Of a DNA stretch of 64,000 nt, positions 10,799-24,657 are shown piece by piece (the stretch's first letter is position 1; each line of letters begins with the position of its first letter). The position numbers and the translations under genes were made by a program. The notes beneath the pieces are model-generated. The model ran no database searches and was not told the origin of the DNA. It saw only the letters and a program-made list of their open reading frames with translations. Source of the stretch: Acanthochlamys bracteata (taxonomy: Eukaryota; Streptophyta; Magnoliopsida; Pandanales; Velloziaceae); assembly GCA_019914995.1 (NCBI GenBank), contig CM034128.1, positions 4,466,501-4,530,500 on the forward strand. Direction: 5' to 3'.

Positions 10799-12940
10799 CT
10801 ATTCCATGGATGGTGCAGGTCCTGCTCCATATCCTCCGCCACCACGTCCAAAAGCAGGTCTGCTGCCACCAGCACCCTGCATCCCATCATAAGATAGAAA
10901 CATGTTGGTTAATTGCAGCTCTGAAAATTATAAAACAGCAAGCAAATTATCCAAGTGGTATTAACTAATATTTTGGCTGCTTGTGCGGAATGAAATAACA
11001 AGCATACACCTGAAGATCTAACTCCGCAAACACAGAAACCAATAAAGACGAACACAAGCAATGACGAAACAATAATAAGCATAGCCACCAGAGTTGGATT
11101 GACTGTCAGCAGAGACACTATTGAAGAGTGTCTCAGATGACCATCGTGAGAACTACAAAACTACTCATCATGTGGCGACATATAAAGTTATACCAAAAGA
11201 TGATAATGATGATATTACATGCTCCAAATCTGCTGGGAATTCTGTAACTCAACCAAAGAAATGAAACGAGGAACTTAATTTTGTTACAAGTACATTATTT
11301 GTTTACATACCAGTTCATTAGTGAACATATGATTGCAAGTATATCAACACAACATATAACTTCTTAATGTGATATCATTCATATCTTTCATGAAGATAAT
11401 TACTTTTTTGTGACTTTACATCCGTAATGTTGGTGTATCTCATGCGACAATGTGTATTCTATTTAAATTACAAATGTCTATTCAAACTTTGCACTCTGTA
11501 GCAAAACAATACATCATCAATGAAGTTGATATATATTACGTGCAATGCACTCACCCTGAAAGATGGCTGGTAGTCTGCTGGAGTGCCACCCTTTTCACCA
11601 GCAAAATCACCAGGAGCACCACGTGGACCACCGCGGTAGCCATCCCTATCTCCAAACCTTGGTCTGTCTCCCTCAAATCTAGGAGGCCCCCTTCTGAAGA
11701 AAAGGGACAGACAAGACACATTGAAAATCAGCTGATATACACCTTACACAGTAAAAAATTCTCATAATAGTACAAATCAGAAATATATCAAGTCCCTCAA
11801 ATGTATGCAGACCCATGATTGCTATCCTAAGGATCTCATTAACAATACAAGAAGATAACTAACAAAACCAATAATCTATTACATTATAATGCAAGTACAG
11901 GGATCTTACGGGCGATCTCCGGGAGGTCCAAAGGATCTTGGTGGGGGCTTAGCCGATTTCTTGAGTGTGGCAGGAACAATCTCAGACGGCAAGTTGAGGA
12001 AAGTCCTGAGGAACTCGATCCCGTCATTTGTTAGGTACCAATAGTAGTGCATCCATGCAAAGGTCTCACGGACATACTCCTTTGATTTGAAGCTCTGCAT
12101 GAGCTTGATCACCTGAAGATTGGGGACATCAATCTCAGGGTGCTTAGCCAAGTTGTAGTCTTTCTTCGCATACAGGACACCCTCTGTATCACATGACACA
12201 AAAAGTAACATTAATACTATAACCAAAATCATGAATAACAAAAACTAATCATTATTTCTCACATCACAGAGTTAGATGTGCTTTTATTTTGCTAAAACTT
12301 GTTAAAATCTACTCTACTGTTTCAGCTTTACAGCATCACCCAGTAACAAGCATACCCATATTAAAAAACTAAAAACCATACAAATCTAGGATCTGCTAGA
12401 ATATTGCACGACTATAATTTAAATCTATTGTGCAAAACATGACATGAATCATGTTTCAGTTGAAGAACTAAGCCAAAATCTTATAAAAATATGTATTTCC
12501 GCCATGCAAATCAGCATTTCGACACAATCAAATGCATCCGACAATCAACGAGTAGTAAGACTTAATCGTGCAAAACAAGTCACGACATTTGTGAAACTCT
12601 AATTATAAAAGTATATTTCTACTAACATATGAGTTTGAATGACGCCAAATAGTTCAATCAACAAAAACACAAGCGTTACATGAAACGAAAATAGAGAAAA
12701 ATAAGAAAAACAAACAAAAATAATTAGCAAACGAGATTAAAAGTTTGATGTGGTACCTTGGAAGAGGTACTTACAAATCTCGTGGCGATTCTTCTTGGGA
12801 ATGATCTGCGAAGGAGAACAACAACCAAATTAGAACTATTTGAAACCTAATTTGTTCAGAGTGAGAAGAACAGTAACCAAACGGAAATGATCTAACTAAA
12901 CTAAAATCAATCAACAAGCATAAACGTAGTTCCTCACCAT
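10799..12940 (-). CDS. RPS10: 40S ribosomal protein eS10
   Basis: Exons: 12938-12940, 12757-12805, 11910-12183, 11555-11693, 10799-10876; 543 nt in total, 180 aa, the usual plant length. Exon 1 contributes only the ATG, then GTGAGG. Exon 2 reads [16 protein letters not shown]; exon 3 has the conserved globular part ([58 protein letters not shown]). The C-terminal tail is rich in Gly, Arg and Pro ([19 protein letters not shown], ending GAGPAPSME). eS10 is a component of the small cytosolic ribosomal subunit, at the mRNA entry/beak region. All splice phases agree and there is no lesion. Expected to be constitutively and highly expressed. Confidence 0.96.
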
Positions 12941-13950
12941 GGTTGCGAGCTCGCAAGGAAAATCAACACTGAACAATGGAGTGCCGCCGCACAGAGAAGG
13001 GAGCCAGAGAATTCTCGCGCGCAGCTTCGAATGTTCGCGAGTAGAGGAAACCCTAAAACACGAATCGGACAAATTTATACAAAGGGTACCGTGTAATCTA
13101 TTATCACTGTGTCCACATGGACGGATGGGATGAGGCCTCTTGGTTTAGAATTATTATCGGGCTTCGGCTAGAATTAGGATGGGCCTATTTGTCATTTTGT
13201 TATTAAGGGAATCGTTTGGAGTTGTTTAATAAGATATCTTCTTAAAGAATTTACTTTATACTTTTTCAAAAACAAAATTTTTTATTTAAAAAATAATATA
13301 TATAAAATTTCAATAACGTATTACTTATTATAATTTTCAAACTTCTAAAATTATTTTAATACTACTACAAAAAAATTTTGAAGGATAGAAAATCAAAACT
13401 AAAATAGTTAAGTACTTAAAACGCAACACTAAACATCAGCAAAAAATTCCAGAAAACTTGAAGGTTTCCACAATATTGTCTTGATAATATCACGATTATC
13501 ATGGGACGTTTTATTCTAGCGTACATTCGTATCTCTACTAAAATATACTTGATCTAATTCTGAACAACTCAACCCAAAATTCCATCACACGCTTGACGCT
13601 ACTGCTCCTTGGGAAAAAAAACACAAGTGAATAACACTGCTGAAGTTTGTAACACTTCGAAACAAACATAAAGTTTTACGCTGTCGAGGTGTTGATGCAT
13701 CTCTTAAACCTGTATGTGTTACTGGTAACATAAAATATGAGATGAGGATACTAGTAGAGTACTCCATTGCAAAACTGCATAAAACTACGAAAGAATGTTG
13801 CATATGCTAAGCAGGAAGCGAATATATGTACATGAAGGAGGAGTGGAGATGCTTGTTTCTTCTTTCAACTTATGAGATGGAAATACAACAGTGATTCCCA
13901 AAATGTTCCTAAAAAATTTGGATGTAAATAAGCCTACTGAAGCGGATCTT
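12941..13950. other. Promoter of eS10 and 3' flank of the kinase gene
   Basis: Both neighbours are on the minus strand, so this carries the eS10 promoter and leader (from 12941 to about 13080) and the 3' UTR of the kinase gene. AT-rich DNA at 13210-13400 may be a decayed MITE. No gene seen. Confidence 0.5.
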
Positions 13951-16900
13951 CTAATCCTCTGGCTTTCTCCATTTTGGTGACTTTTCATTTTGCATGTTGC
14001 TTTCTGTTTCATTCCCGCTGCTCCGATCATCTGGCACAGGCACTGGCTTCACAACTCCAGCTTTTTCCCTTGGACTATCAGCAAATGTTCGATCTCGTCC
14101 AACTCTACGATCCTGAGCCAAATAAATGGAAGGATGCTAATTTTCAGTTTTCATGTTAGCTGAAATATGATATCTATAACAACAATGGCTCACAATCTTA
14201 AATAATGATTTTCTCCATACATCTCAAGCTCATAAATCACAATATGAAAAACAAATATAACTGCCAGACTATTCTCCATGAACATGCTTACAGAATTCTG
14301 GCAGTGTGATATTGTGCTTAAAAAGACGAGAGCGGAGAGCAAGAGGTATCAAACTATAGACAAGTAGATCGCACAGTGAAGGGAAACATAAATTCTGAAT
14401 TACTCCATGGTAAGAAAGGCTGTAAACACTAACTGCTCAGAGAATCAATCATCTCTTAAAAGGAATCTTAACAAAACCTAAACAGCAGCAATGATATTTT
14501 AAGGTATAGCAAGACATTCTAGTTCTACCAAAATTTGCCCGATATAGCTAACAAAATACTTCGATCGGAGCAGCACACTAATGAATGTACACCACATTTC
14601 AATTGAAAGCATTAGTTGTAGTTACCAAAGCAAAATGCAGCCCCTGATCAGCTATGCACAGCACAACAAACATGCCATGCTTCCTCATGATACATGATAT
14701 GGAAAAACTTTAAATGTATTGAATGTCTTTTTGGTTGAAATAGATACCAGAAAGTGGAAGAACTGACTTACATCACGATAGGGGAAATCGTCAACCTCAA
14801 GCATGTGTATTATATGTCCCATCTTAGGCCTCTTTTGTGAATCCGGATCAACACACTTCAATGCTACTAACAGAGCCTTTTTCAAAGCCCTTGATGAAGG
14901 CTTTTCAGTTATCTTAGGATCCACAACTCCCTCAGAGTTCCGATTGCTGACCATTGTCTTTAGCCAGTCAACCAAATTTACCTGCAAAACATATCAACCT
15001 AAGTCATAACCTGCTAACAATCAGCGGGTCCTTCTTTGTTATACCTATGCATTACACCCCCATCAATGCTAACCTCTCCTGGTTGCCTGCTGTAATCAAC
15101 AGGTGTCCGACCAGATATTATCTCCATGATAAGGATCCCGAAACTATATACATCACTCCTCTCATTCAGCATGCCAGTGCTGGCATATTCAGGAGCTACA
15201 TAGCTATAAAAGCAAAAGAAGAGGAAATTATAAACCTTTAAACTTCTTAAGAAAGGACACAAAGTCTTATCAATAATAACCAAGCCTACCCAAAAGTTCC
15301 CATGACTCTTGTTGTGACATATGCCCTCTCTGCACCTAAGAGCTTTGCTAACCCAAAATCAGAAACCTTGGGATTCCAGTGCTTATCAAGCAGTATATTG
15401 CTTGATTTAATGTCACGGTGCACTACTTTTGGCTCAAGACCATCATGCAAGTACATTAACCTGGGCAAACAATTAGTAATAATCAGAGTAAGATACTTGA
15501 TACCCCATTGCAAGCACATTAACCAGGATGAGGCCGCTCAGGAATTGCTATTGAGACAGAATTAGATAATGTAAACATGGTTTATACCCTTTTGCAGTTC
15601 CAATGATAATCTTCATTCGAATATCCCAAGTAAGAGGACTGACAGGTCCAACATCTCCATGAAGCCACTGCTCCAAGTTGCCATTGTCAACATACTCATA
15701 AACAAGCATTCTAGAGAGGAAAAAAAACCATGCAAAGGCTTCTGATTACTTCTTATGCTTAACCAGTTTCCTTAATATCAACAATGAGGGGAATAGCAGA
15801 AAATGAGGCTACCTGTGAGCTCCTTCCACACAATATCCAAGCAATCTAACTAGGTTTTTGTGTCGGACACGTCCAATTGCTTCCACCTCCACCTTGAATT
15901 CCCGTTCTGCTTGGCCCCTAAAGGGAATATATACGTAAAGAATTTGTAAGACTAACTCAAGACATGATACTGTCTTTGGTACAATTCTGGTGCTTGAGAA
16001 CCTTTAGTTAACATGCACTTTCATAGGAAACGTGTCACAGAATTTTAGCTTCAAGGACTCTCATGTGTTGATTATCGGTCATGCATATAAAGATCAAAGG
16101 CGAAATCACTTCAATCTTGTCAAAAGGTACGACCTAAACCTCACAACCTTTTGTAATCTAGTCATAAGAACCAAGTAGAGTTAAGAAGTATGTCTATGCC
16201 ACTACAACTGCATAAAGTGCCTATAGCATGGTGCCCTGAACATTTTTGTACCTATTATGCTCCCTCAAAACATAACACATCAGCAGAAGACATGTCAGAT
16301 CCATCTTCTTAGCAAAAACTCATCTAATGACTTAATGTTCAGAAAATTCTGCTGGTATGAGTGGTGTCACAATGTGAACTTGTATCAGCTTATAACAGAA
16401 TCAAAAGAGTCATACTTCAGAGAAGAAAATTCAACATCAAACAACATGAAAACCAAAATCAATCAAATCAAATTCAGCTAGCCACATATAAGAGTTGTTT
16501 CTTAAAACTTACCAAAAATAGACTGCTTTTTCCTCAAGTGAAACAGCAATAACGGATCGTTCATTTAACTACTTAATTTCTCAAAACCAAATAAAAAAGA
16601 TCGAAGCTTGACGGTAAATCGAGGTAACAATTAACACGCAGAAGGAAATCGGTGTCTACCTATTATTGAGCAAATTTTTGACAGCGACCTGAGTCCCATC
16701 CGCAAGAACTCCGTGGTAAACAATTCCATACCCTCCTTCTCCAATCACATTATCAGGATCAAACATATTCGTCGCAGCTTCAAGCTCACGAAGTGTATAC
16801 CAATGCCCCCAACCCAAATGCGAAACTTCCGGCAACACCGTCGTCGGCGTTCCTTGATCTCCACTTCCATGCGAAGAATTCCCACCACCGGGATAAGAAA

Positions 16901-17309
16901 TCCTGTGTTCTTTCCCAATATCAATCTGAATTCTGTCCGGCAACAGCAAAGCTTGCCTTTCATTAGAACTAACAATACCACCACCATTCTGCGTTCCGAT
17001 TTCAGTCGACGGCGGGTGCTGAAGAAAATCAGCGAGCGGCGTTGTTGCTGTTGCTGGTCCAGTAGAAGAATCAACATGGATTTCAGGGATATCACGGGGT
17101 ATTTCGGGAATAGTATTAGATGTTGATCGATGGTTACTGCGCCATGGTTTGAGACGGCGGCGAGAAGTGAACCAGAGTGAAAGAAGAAATAGAGCGAGAA
17201 CAAATCCAGCACCGCAACCAACACCGATCACTACCCAAAGACGAAGACCAAAGATTGCAGTGCGCTTCGATAATGCATCACTTGGTACTCCTGCAGAAGC
17301 CGCTGACAT
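13951..17309 (-). CDS. Receptor-like serine/threonine kinase (At1g01540/At4g01330-like)
   Basis: Exons: 16660-17309, 15813-15917, 15588-15710, 15290-15460, 15074-15203, 14772-14981, 13951-14112; 1551 nt, 516 aa, all phases consistent. The extracellular part is short. A single membrane helix follows (residues ~22-46, [20 protein letters not shown]), then a basic stop-transfer stretch and a low-complexity juxtamembrane region. The kinase domain has the glycine loop GEGGYG (190-195), VAVK lysine (211), HRD (307-309, RD type), DFG (327-329) and YVAPEYA. All catalytic residues are present, so it should be active. A basic C-terminal tail ends in KWRKPED. Membrane-anchored kinases of this group lack a ligand-binding ectodomain, and their inputs are largely unknown. 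CT-rich leader above 17309. Confidence 0.93.
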
Positions 17310-19658
17310 CTCTCTCCTTCAGTTTCCAAGTTCTAACTGTGATTGATTGTTGAAGAGGAAGAGAAATGTGGGTGAAAAGACTTGGGTTTGAAGAAATGAA
17401 AGATGGGATCTTCTTTGGTGGATAGAGAAAGAGAAAGAAATAGAGAGAGAGTGAGAAAATTTCAGCTAGATTTTTAGCAAGATCAGGATTTAATTGTTGA
17501 ATCAGAAGAGTTTTAATTATGTTAATGGGGAGGAAGTAGCAATGAGTGAGTTATTAATGGTAGGATAGGTAGTAGCTTTCAAGAGCTGTTTTTATATTGT
17601 TTGTTAGTATGATATTAGAATAAATGTTTTGAATTATTAAGTTTGTCAATTTCTTTGCAATCACCTGTTGGTGTATGAAATATTGAAATGATGAAAAAGA
17701 ATGAGGTGGTTCTGAACACTCCATTAGTATATGTATAGAAGAAGAATTAATTAATTATTTTTTAGCTACAGAAGTCAATAGGGAGGACAGTTTATAATAA
17801 TAATAATATAACAGTTATTGGTTTGGTGTTTGATTTGCTATAGAGATTCGAACTGCACCATACGAAGAAAAATCTAATGCTGATGATGAACTTATTTTAG
17901 AAGACGCAAACTCAGAATAGATAGAAAAAAAAGGAAGAAATAGCGTTGCTCCTGAACTTATTTTAGATTGCTTCGTGCATTGAAATGCATACACAATTAA
18001 TTCAATGGTTCCTTTGTCGAGGAAACATTGATGAATGATTTTTGTAAGGAGGATAGGAAACTACCATCACTGCTGAGCATTTAATTGCTTTTATTTATCT
18101 ACACTTCAATTTATTTTTTAAATTTAACTTTAAGTTTAATTTATTTTCAAACTAAATTAAATATGAAATTTAGAGTATTTTTTTTAAAAAATATTTTTAA
18201 AATAAAATTTACTTCTAAATTTACTTTTGATACGAAATAAATATTAAATATTAATTTTAAAAACTCACTTTTAATTCTTAATAATTTTTATAAATTTATT
18301 TAATTAATATCAAAATAAAGATGCTAGAGTATTTTAGATTTTTTATTCAAATTTTTTTTTCACAAGATATTAAAAATTGGCACCCTAACTCTAGCGTGTT
18401 GTTGGCATGTTTTATTTTCATAGTACATGATCAGAAAAGAAAATGAATTTCACAAACAGTCTTCACTAATTATTCCGATTTCAGTTGTGGTTGCGCGTCA
18501 AATCTGATCTACCTACGCTGAAATTTATACGCTTAGAATTCGATGATGGCATGACTTTATCAATTTCATATTTCAAAGGAATTAGAGCTAATGGATTAAA
18601 AGAATTATTAAAGTTAGCTTCTTAATATATACATAAAAATATAAGTTTAGTTTGTCGGCTATGCTCTTGGAATGAGGTCATAGATTACTAAAGTTTAAAC
18701 TTTCTATACAGTTACTAAACTTGCTGGCTTAATAAAAATTTAACGACTCTATAATGCTATGGTTGGAACAGCATTTTCAGAAACTTGTATGAAGTCATCC
18801 ATTATTGTAATGCCATAAGAAAATCAACAGAAAACAGACCATAAAATGGAACCATTATGAATGATTCAAGGGATGTTTTGAAGTTTTTTTAAAAAAGAAT
18901 TTTTTTGAAACAAAATATATTTTCAAAATTTTCTATTTATTTATTTAAATAATAATAAAAATAAATTAATAACCAATGTTAAACATGCATTCTACACAAT
19001 AAATTTTTTATACTTTTTAAATTAAAAAAATTCTAAAATTTTATCAAAAAATATAATATAAAAAATTTAAATAAAAATAAATTTATAAGCAATACTAAAC
19101 ATGCACTTACTTTACCCGGTAACAAAACACTGTTGGTCCACATTCTAAACTCTGGATGTGTAGTTCGCGTTGCGAGCTCATAACTTGTGAATCAAAACGT
19201 TCTTAACTCTGGAAATGAAAGTTGGCGAGCTCACAAATTATGAATAAGATAAAAAATTGAACACCAAAGATCAATCACACAATTACCACCAATCAACATA
19301 GCGATGATACAAGGAAGTTATGCTAGACTACTATATAAGGAAATAAGGACTTCAAAATAAATCTAACAGAAAACTAAGAGATCGCTATGTAACATCAAAC
19401 CAACTGTATTATATCAACAGCAATTTATTGCAGCACCATCAGCAATGACACACTACAATAAGTAAAATGTATAATACAAACAATAGATGGCTATTACTGG
19501 TTCCTGAAAAAATTAGGAGATGCAATGAATGGAAATTTTAAGATAGGAACTAAAACCATATGCATCAACAACTATGTATTGACTAGGGGAAAAAGATCTT
19601 TCCTTGATCTAATGTATCATACGCACAAGAATCTCCTGCATGTAGCTACTCTGTGCAA
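17310..19658. other. Intergenic: kinase promoter and NAPRT 3' flank
   Basis: Contains the kinase 5' leader (to about 17480, GA-rich on the plus strand), its upstream region, then AT-rich DNA (18100-18370 and 18880-19110 resemble decayed MITEs), and the NAPRT 3' UTR from about 19400. No coding-like ORF. Confidence 0.5.
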
Positions 19659-22600
19659 TTATTGTAGTTCGCCTACCGGGGCCTCGTTGAGCCAAAGGAA
19701 ATGAATGAAGTCATACAGTTTGCCACTCACACTCACCTGGTTAGTGCCACATAAGTTTATATCAACTTTAAATTCAAAACAAGAGCCAAATCTGTTAGTT
19801 AGATGAAGGAAGATTTAGAAAACCTTGTACGGCGTGGGGTTCAACTTTCTCATATGATCTGGTCGCATTCGTTCCAACTGCTGCATGCAACAGGCTCTGA
19901 GCTTCTGAAGTGAAAGCAGTGGTTCCCTTGATTTAGCTTCAACAATAAAGAAAGCATGAGATGGACAAAACCATGATACTACCAACAGTAAGAATCTCAA
20001 GATGAAAGCATGTTTGATTTTCAAGTTAAAGAGATTTTATGAGCTCATTGTAAAGGTCTACTAGTCACAGAAAGTTTATATATATGCATTTATTAACAGA
20101 ATGTATGGAAAAGTTTCATACATGAACTTCCATGCCAATAGCACTTCAAGAGCTCTTCAACATGCTGTGGCACAACATATGCCCTTTTGGATTCACTGAA
20201 TGGGTGACGACAGAGAATACGCTCGCCAACCTATAAATGAAGCAATTGAAACCTGATGTAACTAACTGATATTGATACACGGTACCTTAACTAAGTCAGG
20301 CTTAAACAGTACTTCAAAGTATGAATCTAACAAAATAATAAGACTAGAAGCGAGAGAATGTAGACTTTTTAGCAAATTTTAACGATTTGAAGATCGATTA
20401 TCTCAGGGTTTGATTATTTCAGTAACAAAAAAATTACGCTCCTGTACTACATTTCTCATTCAAAAAGAAACATGGATACTCTATCCTTAGACTGTTCATA
20501 TATGTAGAGCTATTACTGCAACCTTCAAGAGGGTACCACTAAAAGTAGAATAGATATCTGGAACTACTTACCTTGGGAGGTGCTTCATTTTCGCCTTGCA
20601 TTAAATCTACCAAAGGGTAGCCTTCTCTTCCATATAATCTATAGCACCGCTTTTTGCAAGGTATTGAGACCTAGAACGGAAGATGAAAACATGTGATCGA
20701 CATGGTGAAGTAGTAGTAGTCAGGATCACCTAACATTAAATAGGTAGTACCTTTGCAACGTCTTCTGAAAGCTTTATACGAGGCTGATTGTTAATCTCAA
20801 CCAACTTAAATACAACACCTAGAGCTGCTTGAGAATAGCATGTCACCAGGTAAGTGCCAATACCATATGCATCAACCTCATGACCCTACAGTAAAAATGA
20901 AAAACTGTTAGATTAGAGCTCCATTCTCTAAGATTATATAACCTAATATTCTTAGTATGCAGCATTAGAAACCCCTAGCATGAGAGTCGACAGATAAAAT
21001 TTAAAGCATATAGCACATGAGCATTTCCTTGCGTCCAAACACATTGAACATTAGTGCTTGCACTTGGTATGCCAGACCTTTGAAAATGTAGGTTCTAATT
21101 ACCTGCTTATTCAAAGCATCAAGAGTTTCCTCATTGAGATCATTGCTCGCAGTGATGGTTGTTCTTCCAAAGCCATCCACACCAAACTCCTTTTCAATTA
21201 GATAAAAGAACTTCCGAGCCTCAGTAGATAAATATGCTAGATCACCAGAGTCTAGCCTAATTCCAGAAGCTTTATACCTGCACTACAGTTAATTCGTTGG
21301 AAACAAAATTGTTAGACTCACATAGATCATGTCTACTCAATTTGTATAAATTGAGCACTTGACAAATATTGAAACTCTGTTGTAACTCTAGAAGTATGTA
21401 AGTCCTACAAGTAAAAATACACACTTCATTATTAAAAAAAATGCCAGAATTATTCAAGATATTTAGCAGAAAGGTATAATACATTCATATTGACTCATAC
21501 ATCTAGTATGATTAAAGTTACAGTATACGTTCTTCACAAACCTCAAGGTTCAGAAGAAGATTATACGAAATGATCGGAAACACATTGAGAGAAAGAAAAT
21601 AAACTAATTCTAATAAAATGTCAAAATCCTTGCTCACTTACCCTAAGTCATTAAGTGCTAGAGCAACTGCACAAAAGTTAGGAATGCCGCTTCTCATGAC
21701 CTGGTATAAAAATGATAAATCAGAAACAGTACACAACCGTCTGAAATCTACAAAATGACACACCAACCAATAGACATTACAAGATTATCAAAAAATTGAT
21801 GGCCTTTTCGCAATAAGTAATTTTTAAATGGGAACAGAAATTTTCAAGTTTGTGAAATGAAGATGCATATATGAATACTCCAAAGACATGAACGTGCATA
21901 GTGTCATTATACAAAATGCACCGCTTGCACATGATTATAGAAAAAGGTAAATGTATCAGTCATCAACACCTCAACGATATCATTTATCTACTGCTTAATT
22001 CAAAGTCTCCCTCCCAACATCCCTTAGTTACGAGACAATTGGACCAGAAAGCTACAGAAAGAGAGGAAAGGACATCTCTTTTATTACAGTTGAAGCATGC
22101 AACTCCTTTAGATACAAGCAAGCAAGTATGTCCTTTTTTCTTCCAAATGCGTGGTGGCTGTAATGTGCTTTTGTTTAGATTGTTCTGCACACTAGAAGGA
22201 ATGACCACACAGATTTTTGAATATTTGATCAAATCATCCACTTACTGATAGTCATATGAAATATTAAAGAGACCAAGAGTGACTTAAAAAGCATAGGAAG
22301 ATGAAATCATAAGAAAAAAATGCATGTCACATACTAGAGCGACATCGGAACTTACATCATATGTATCCACAAGAGCAAGGAAATTATTTGGGAAGGCTAG
22401 TGCATATGATGTAAATGCTGCTAGCTCACTCAAGTTTGTCTCACCAAAGGCACCCTTTAATGACTTTGATACCTATAGCCAAAAGAAACAAGGGATTTAA
22501 ACTAGAAAAGAAATGTAAGTCTTGCAAGAGAAAGCCCAAACAAAACATGAAACAAGCATAAGACCTCCAAATAGTAGTTGTATGGTAATATCAATAGCTA

Positions 22601-24617
22601 ATGATTTTTTCAAACTACTACAACAAACTAGAACCGCATAAAACTGCTTGAATTACAGCAGTGCTTGACTCTCAATTAACCAAGATTTTTAGCTCATAGT
22701 CCTCCCTCCAGGTTGAATGTTTGATCTAAATATAGCTACTTCATACAAAGGCAAAAAGGTCCATCCTTTTGCAAAAATGCAATTGTTATGCTCTTTATGC
22801 TGCACCTTATGCAACCAGGTAGAGACTAGGATGAAGAAATAATGAAGGCAAGCAAAGCCCTCAAGCAATATCAGAGTAACCTGTGAACATGAAACAATCC
22901 AAAAGCTGTTGCCAATACCAAGCATTAATCCTGTCGTACTTCTAGCAACAAAGTTGTAAAGGAATCATGTTGGGCCTATTGCCTCATACTATTCATAAAA
23001 CGGGGATCTCTTGTAAAGCATAGACATTATCATAGCGTGAATGAAGGAAGTTCAGGAGATTGCTACATAAAAGGAAGATGATGCATAAAGTACTAACAAT
23101 GAACAACTAATTCCTCACCTGGAGCCTGTTTAGCCAGATTTGCACCAGGTCAACAAAATCATCACATGTTTTTAACTGATCAGAGCTTCGAAGTGCTTTA
23201 TCAACAATCTCATCTAGATTCTACAAGACTCACGAGATAAGAATTAGCAGGTTGAATGCGTATATGTGCAATCTCATCATATACACCTGAGCACAAAAAT
23301 ATGTACAGACATAGGAGTTTCTGGTAGACATCAAGCTCTGATGTAAAATATCGCAATAACCACTCACCATGAATGAGCTAACAAAAGCATGTGAATGTGT
23401 TCCGCGGAGTGGTATGCCAAACAACCTTCCAGCTGCAACATTGCTGTTACAATGGATAGAAAAAAAAAGTCAGCTAGAAACATTTACATAAAATCAGCAA
23501 CAGATCATATGAAGGCAGCAAACAAGTTTTGGTTTACATTTTATTTGACCAACATTCCATATTCTAGTATAAAACCTAACCAGAAGTTTAAATGGAGTTT
23601 TTGTTGGAAGATAAACTATCAATCCAACAGCAAGAATTCTAGCACAGAACACAGAGTTATAGATGGAGATAGAGGATGCAACAAACCTTGTAGCATCAAA
23701 TCCTCCAATATAGCTATATCTTGAGGCACTTATTCCACCGTCAGGTCCCTGATATGCATAAAGAGTGAGAAAGGGAGAGAGGAAAAGAGACTGGAGACTA
23801 GGATATAATATAAACTTGAAGGAGAAGAACGAAGGCCAAAACGTCACCTGTGCTCGCCGGAGTCCAAATTCTAGTAAAGTCTTGGACTTCCCTGCGACAA
23901 GACGGTGTCTGGCTGCATTCGTCGTAACCAATGAAGCATAATTGACCAGATTTACAAATGGGGTTTCAAGCAATTGAACGACCTATAATACAGATCACAA
24001 TCAGACATCTGTAAAAGAAACTGGTAAAATATGAGACCGGGGCATATTTTACGGTACAAGTGCAGCTAACACAAAATACTTCTATGTAATGCATGTTAAA
24101 TACACGCACAGCACACGACTCAAGGAAAATGACAGGAGTTGCAAAGAGTTTGTTGGATGAACTCACCGCAACCGGTCCTTCAATTCTCATCAATGGAACT
24201 TTTGGGAAAACAATTGTGCCCTCAGGAATGGCATAAACTTCAACATCTGAGCAGTCAACAGACCTCAAATAGTCAAAAAAACCCTCCTTCAAATAACAAA
24301 GTTTAGTAAATGGTTAGTCAATAGTGCTCATTTGATGACAAGATGCATTGCTATATATGTCTCACGCTAATTAAAGAGATACTTATCTCTAAATCATCAA
24401 GATTACGAAGTTAAACATTAACACTTTGAGCTACATAGCAGCTCCTTTTACTTAACAATATTTGTTCTAGTTCACTAATTTGATCTACAATTTCACATTT
24501 CTGTCTAATCTTATCAAGTAATGTGGTATATACGTTATGTTGAAGGAAAATTATTTCCTTCCATACACAAATTGATACTAAAAAGGTAGGTATATGTCTA
24601 TATATATAGATATAGAT

Positions 24618-24657
<40 letters not shown>

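Noticed and set aside
16713..17224. Overlapping ORFs of 137 and 159 codons in other frames at the kinase exon 1
   Set aside because: The kinase frame carries the membrane helix and glycine loop with correct phase into exon 2; the others are shadows.
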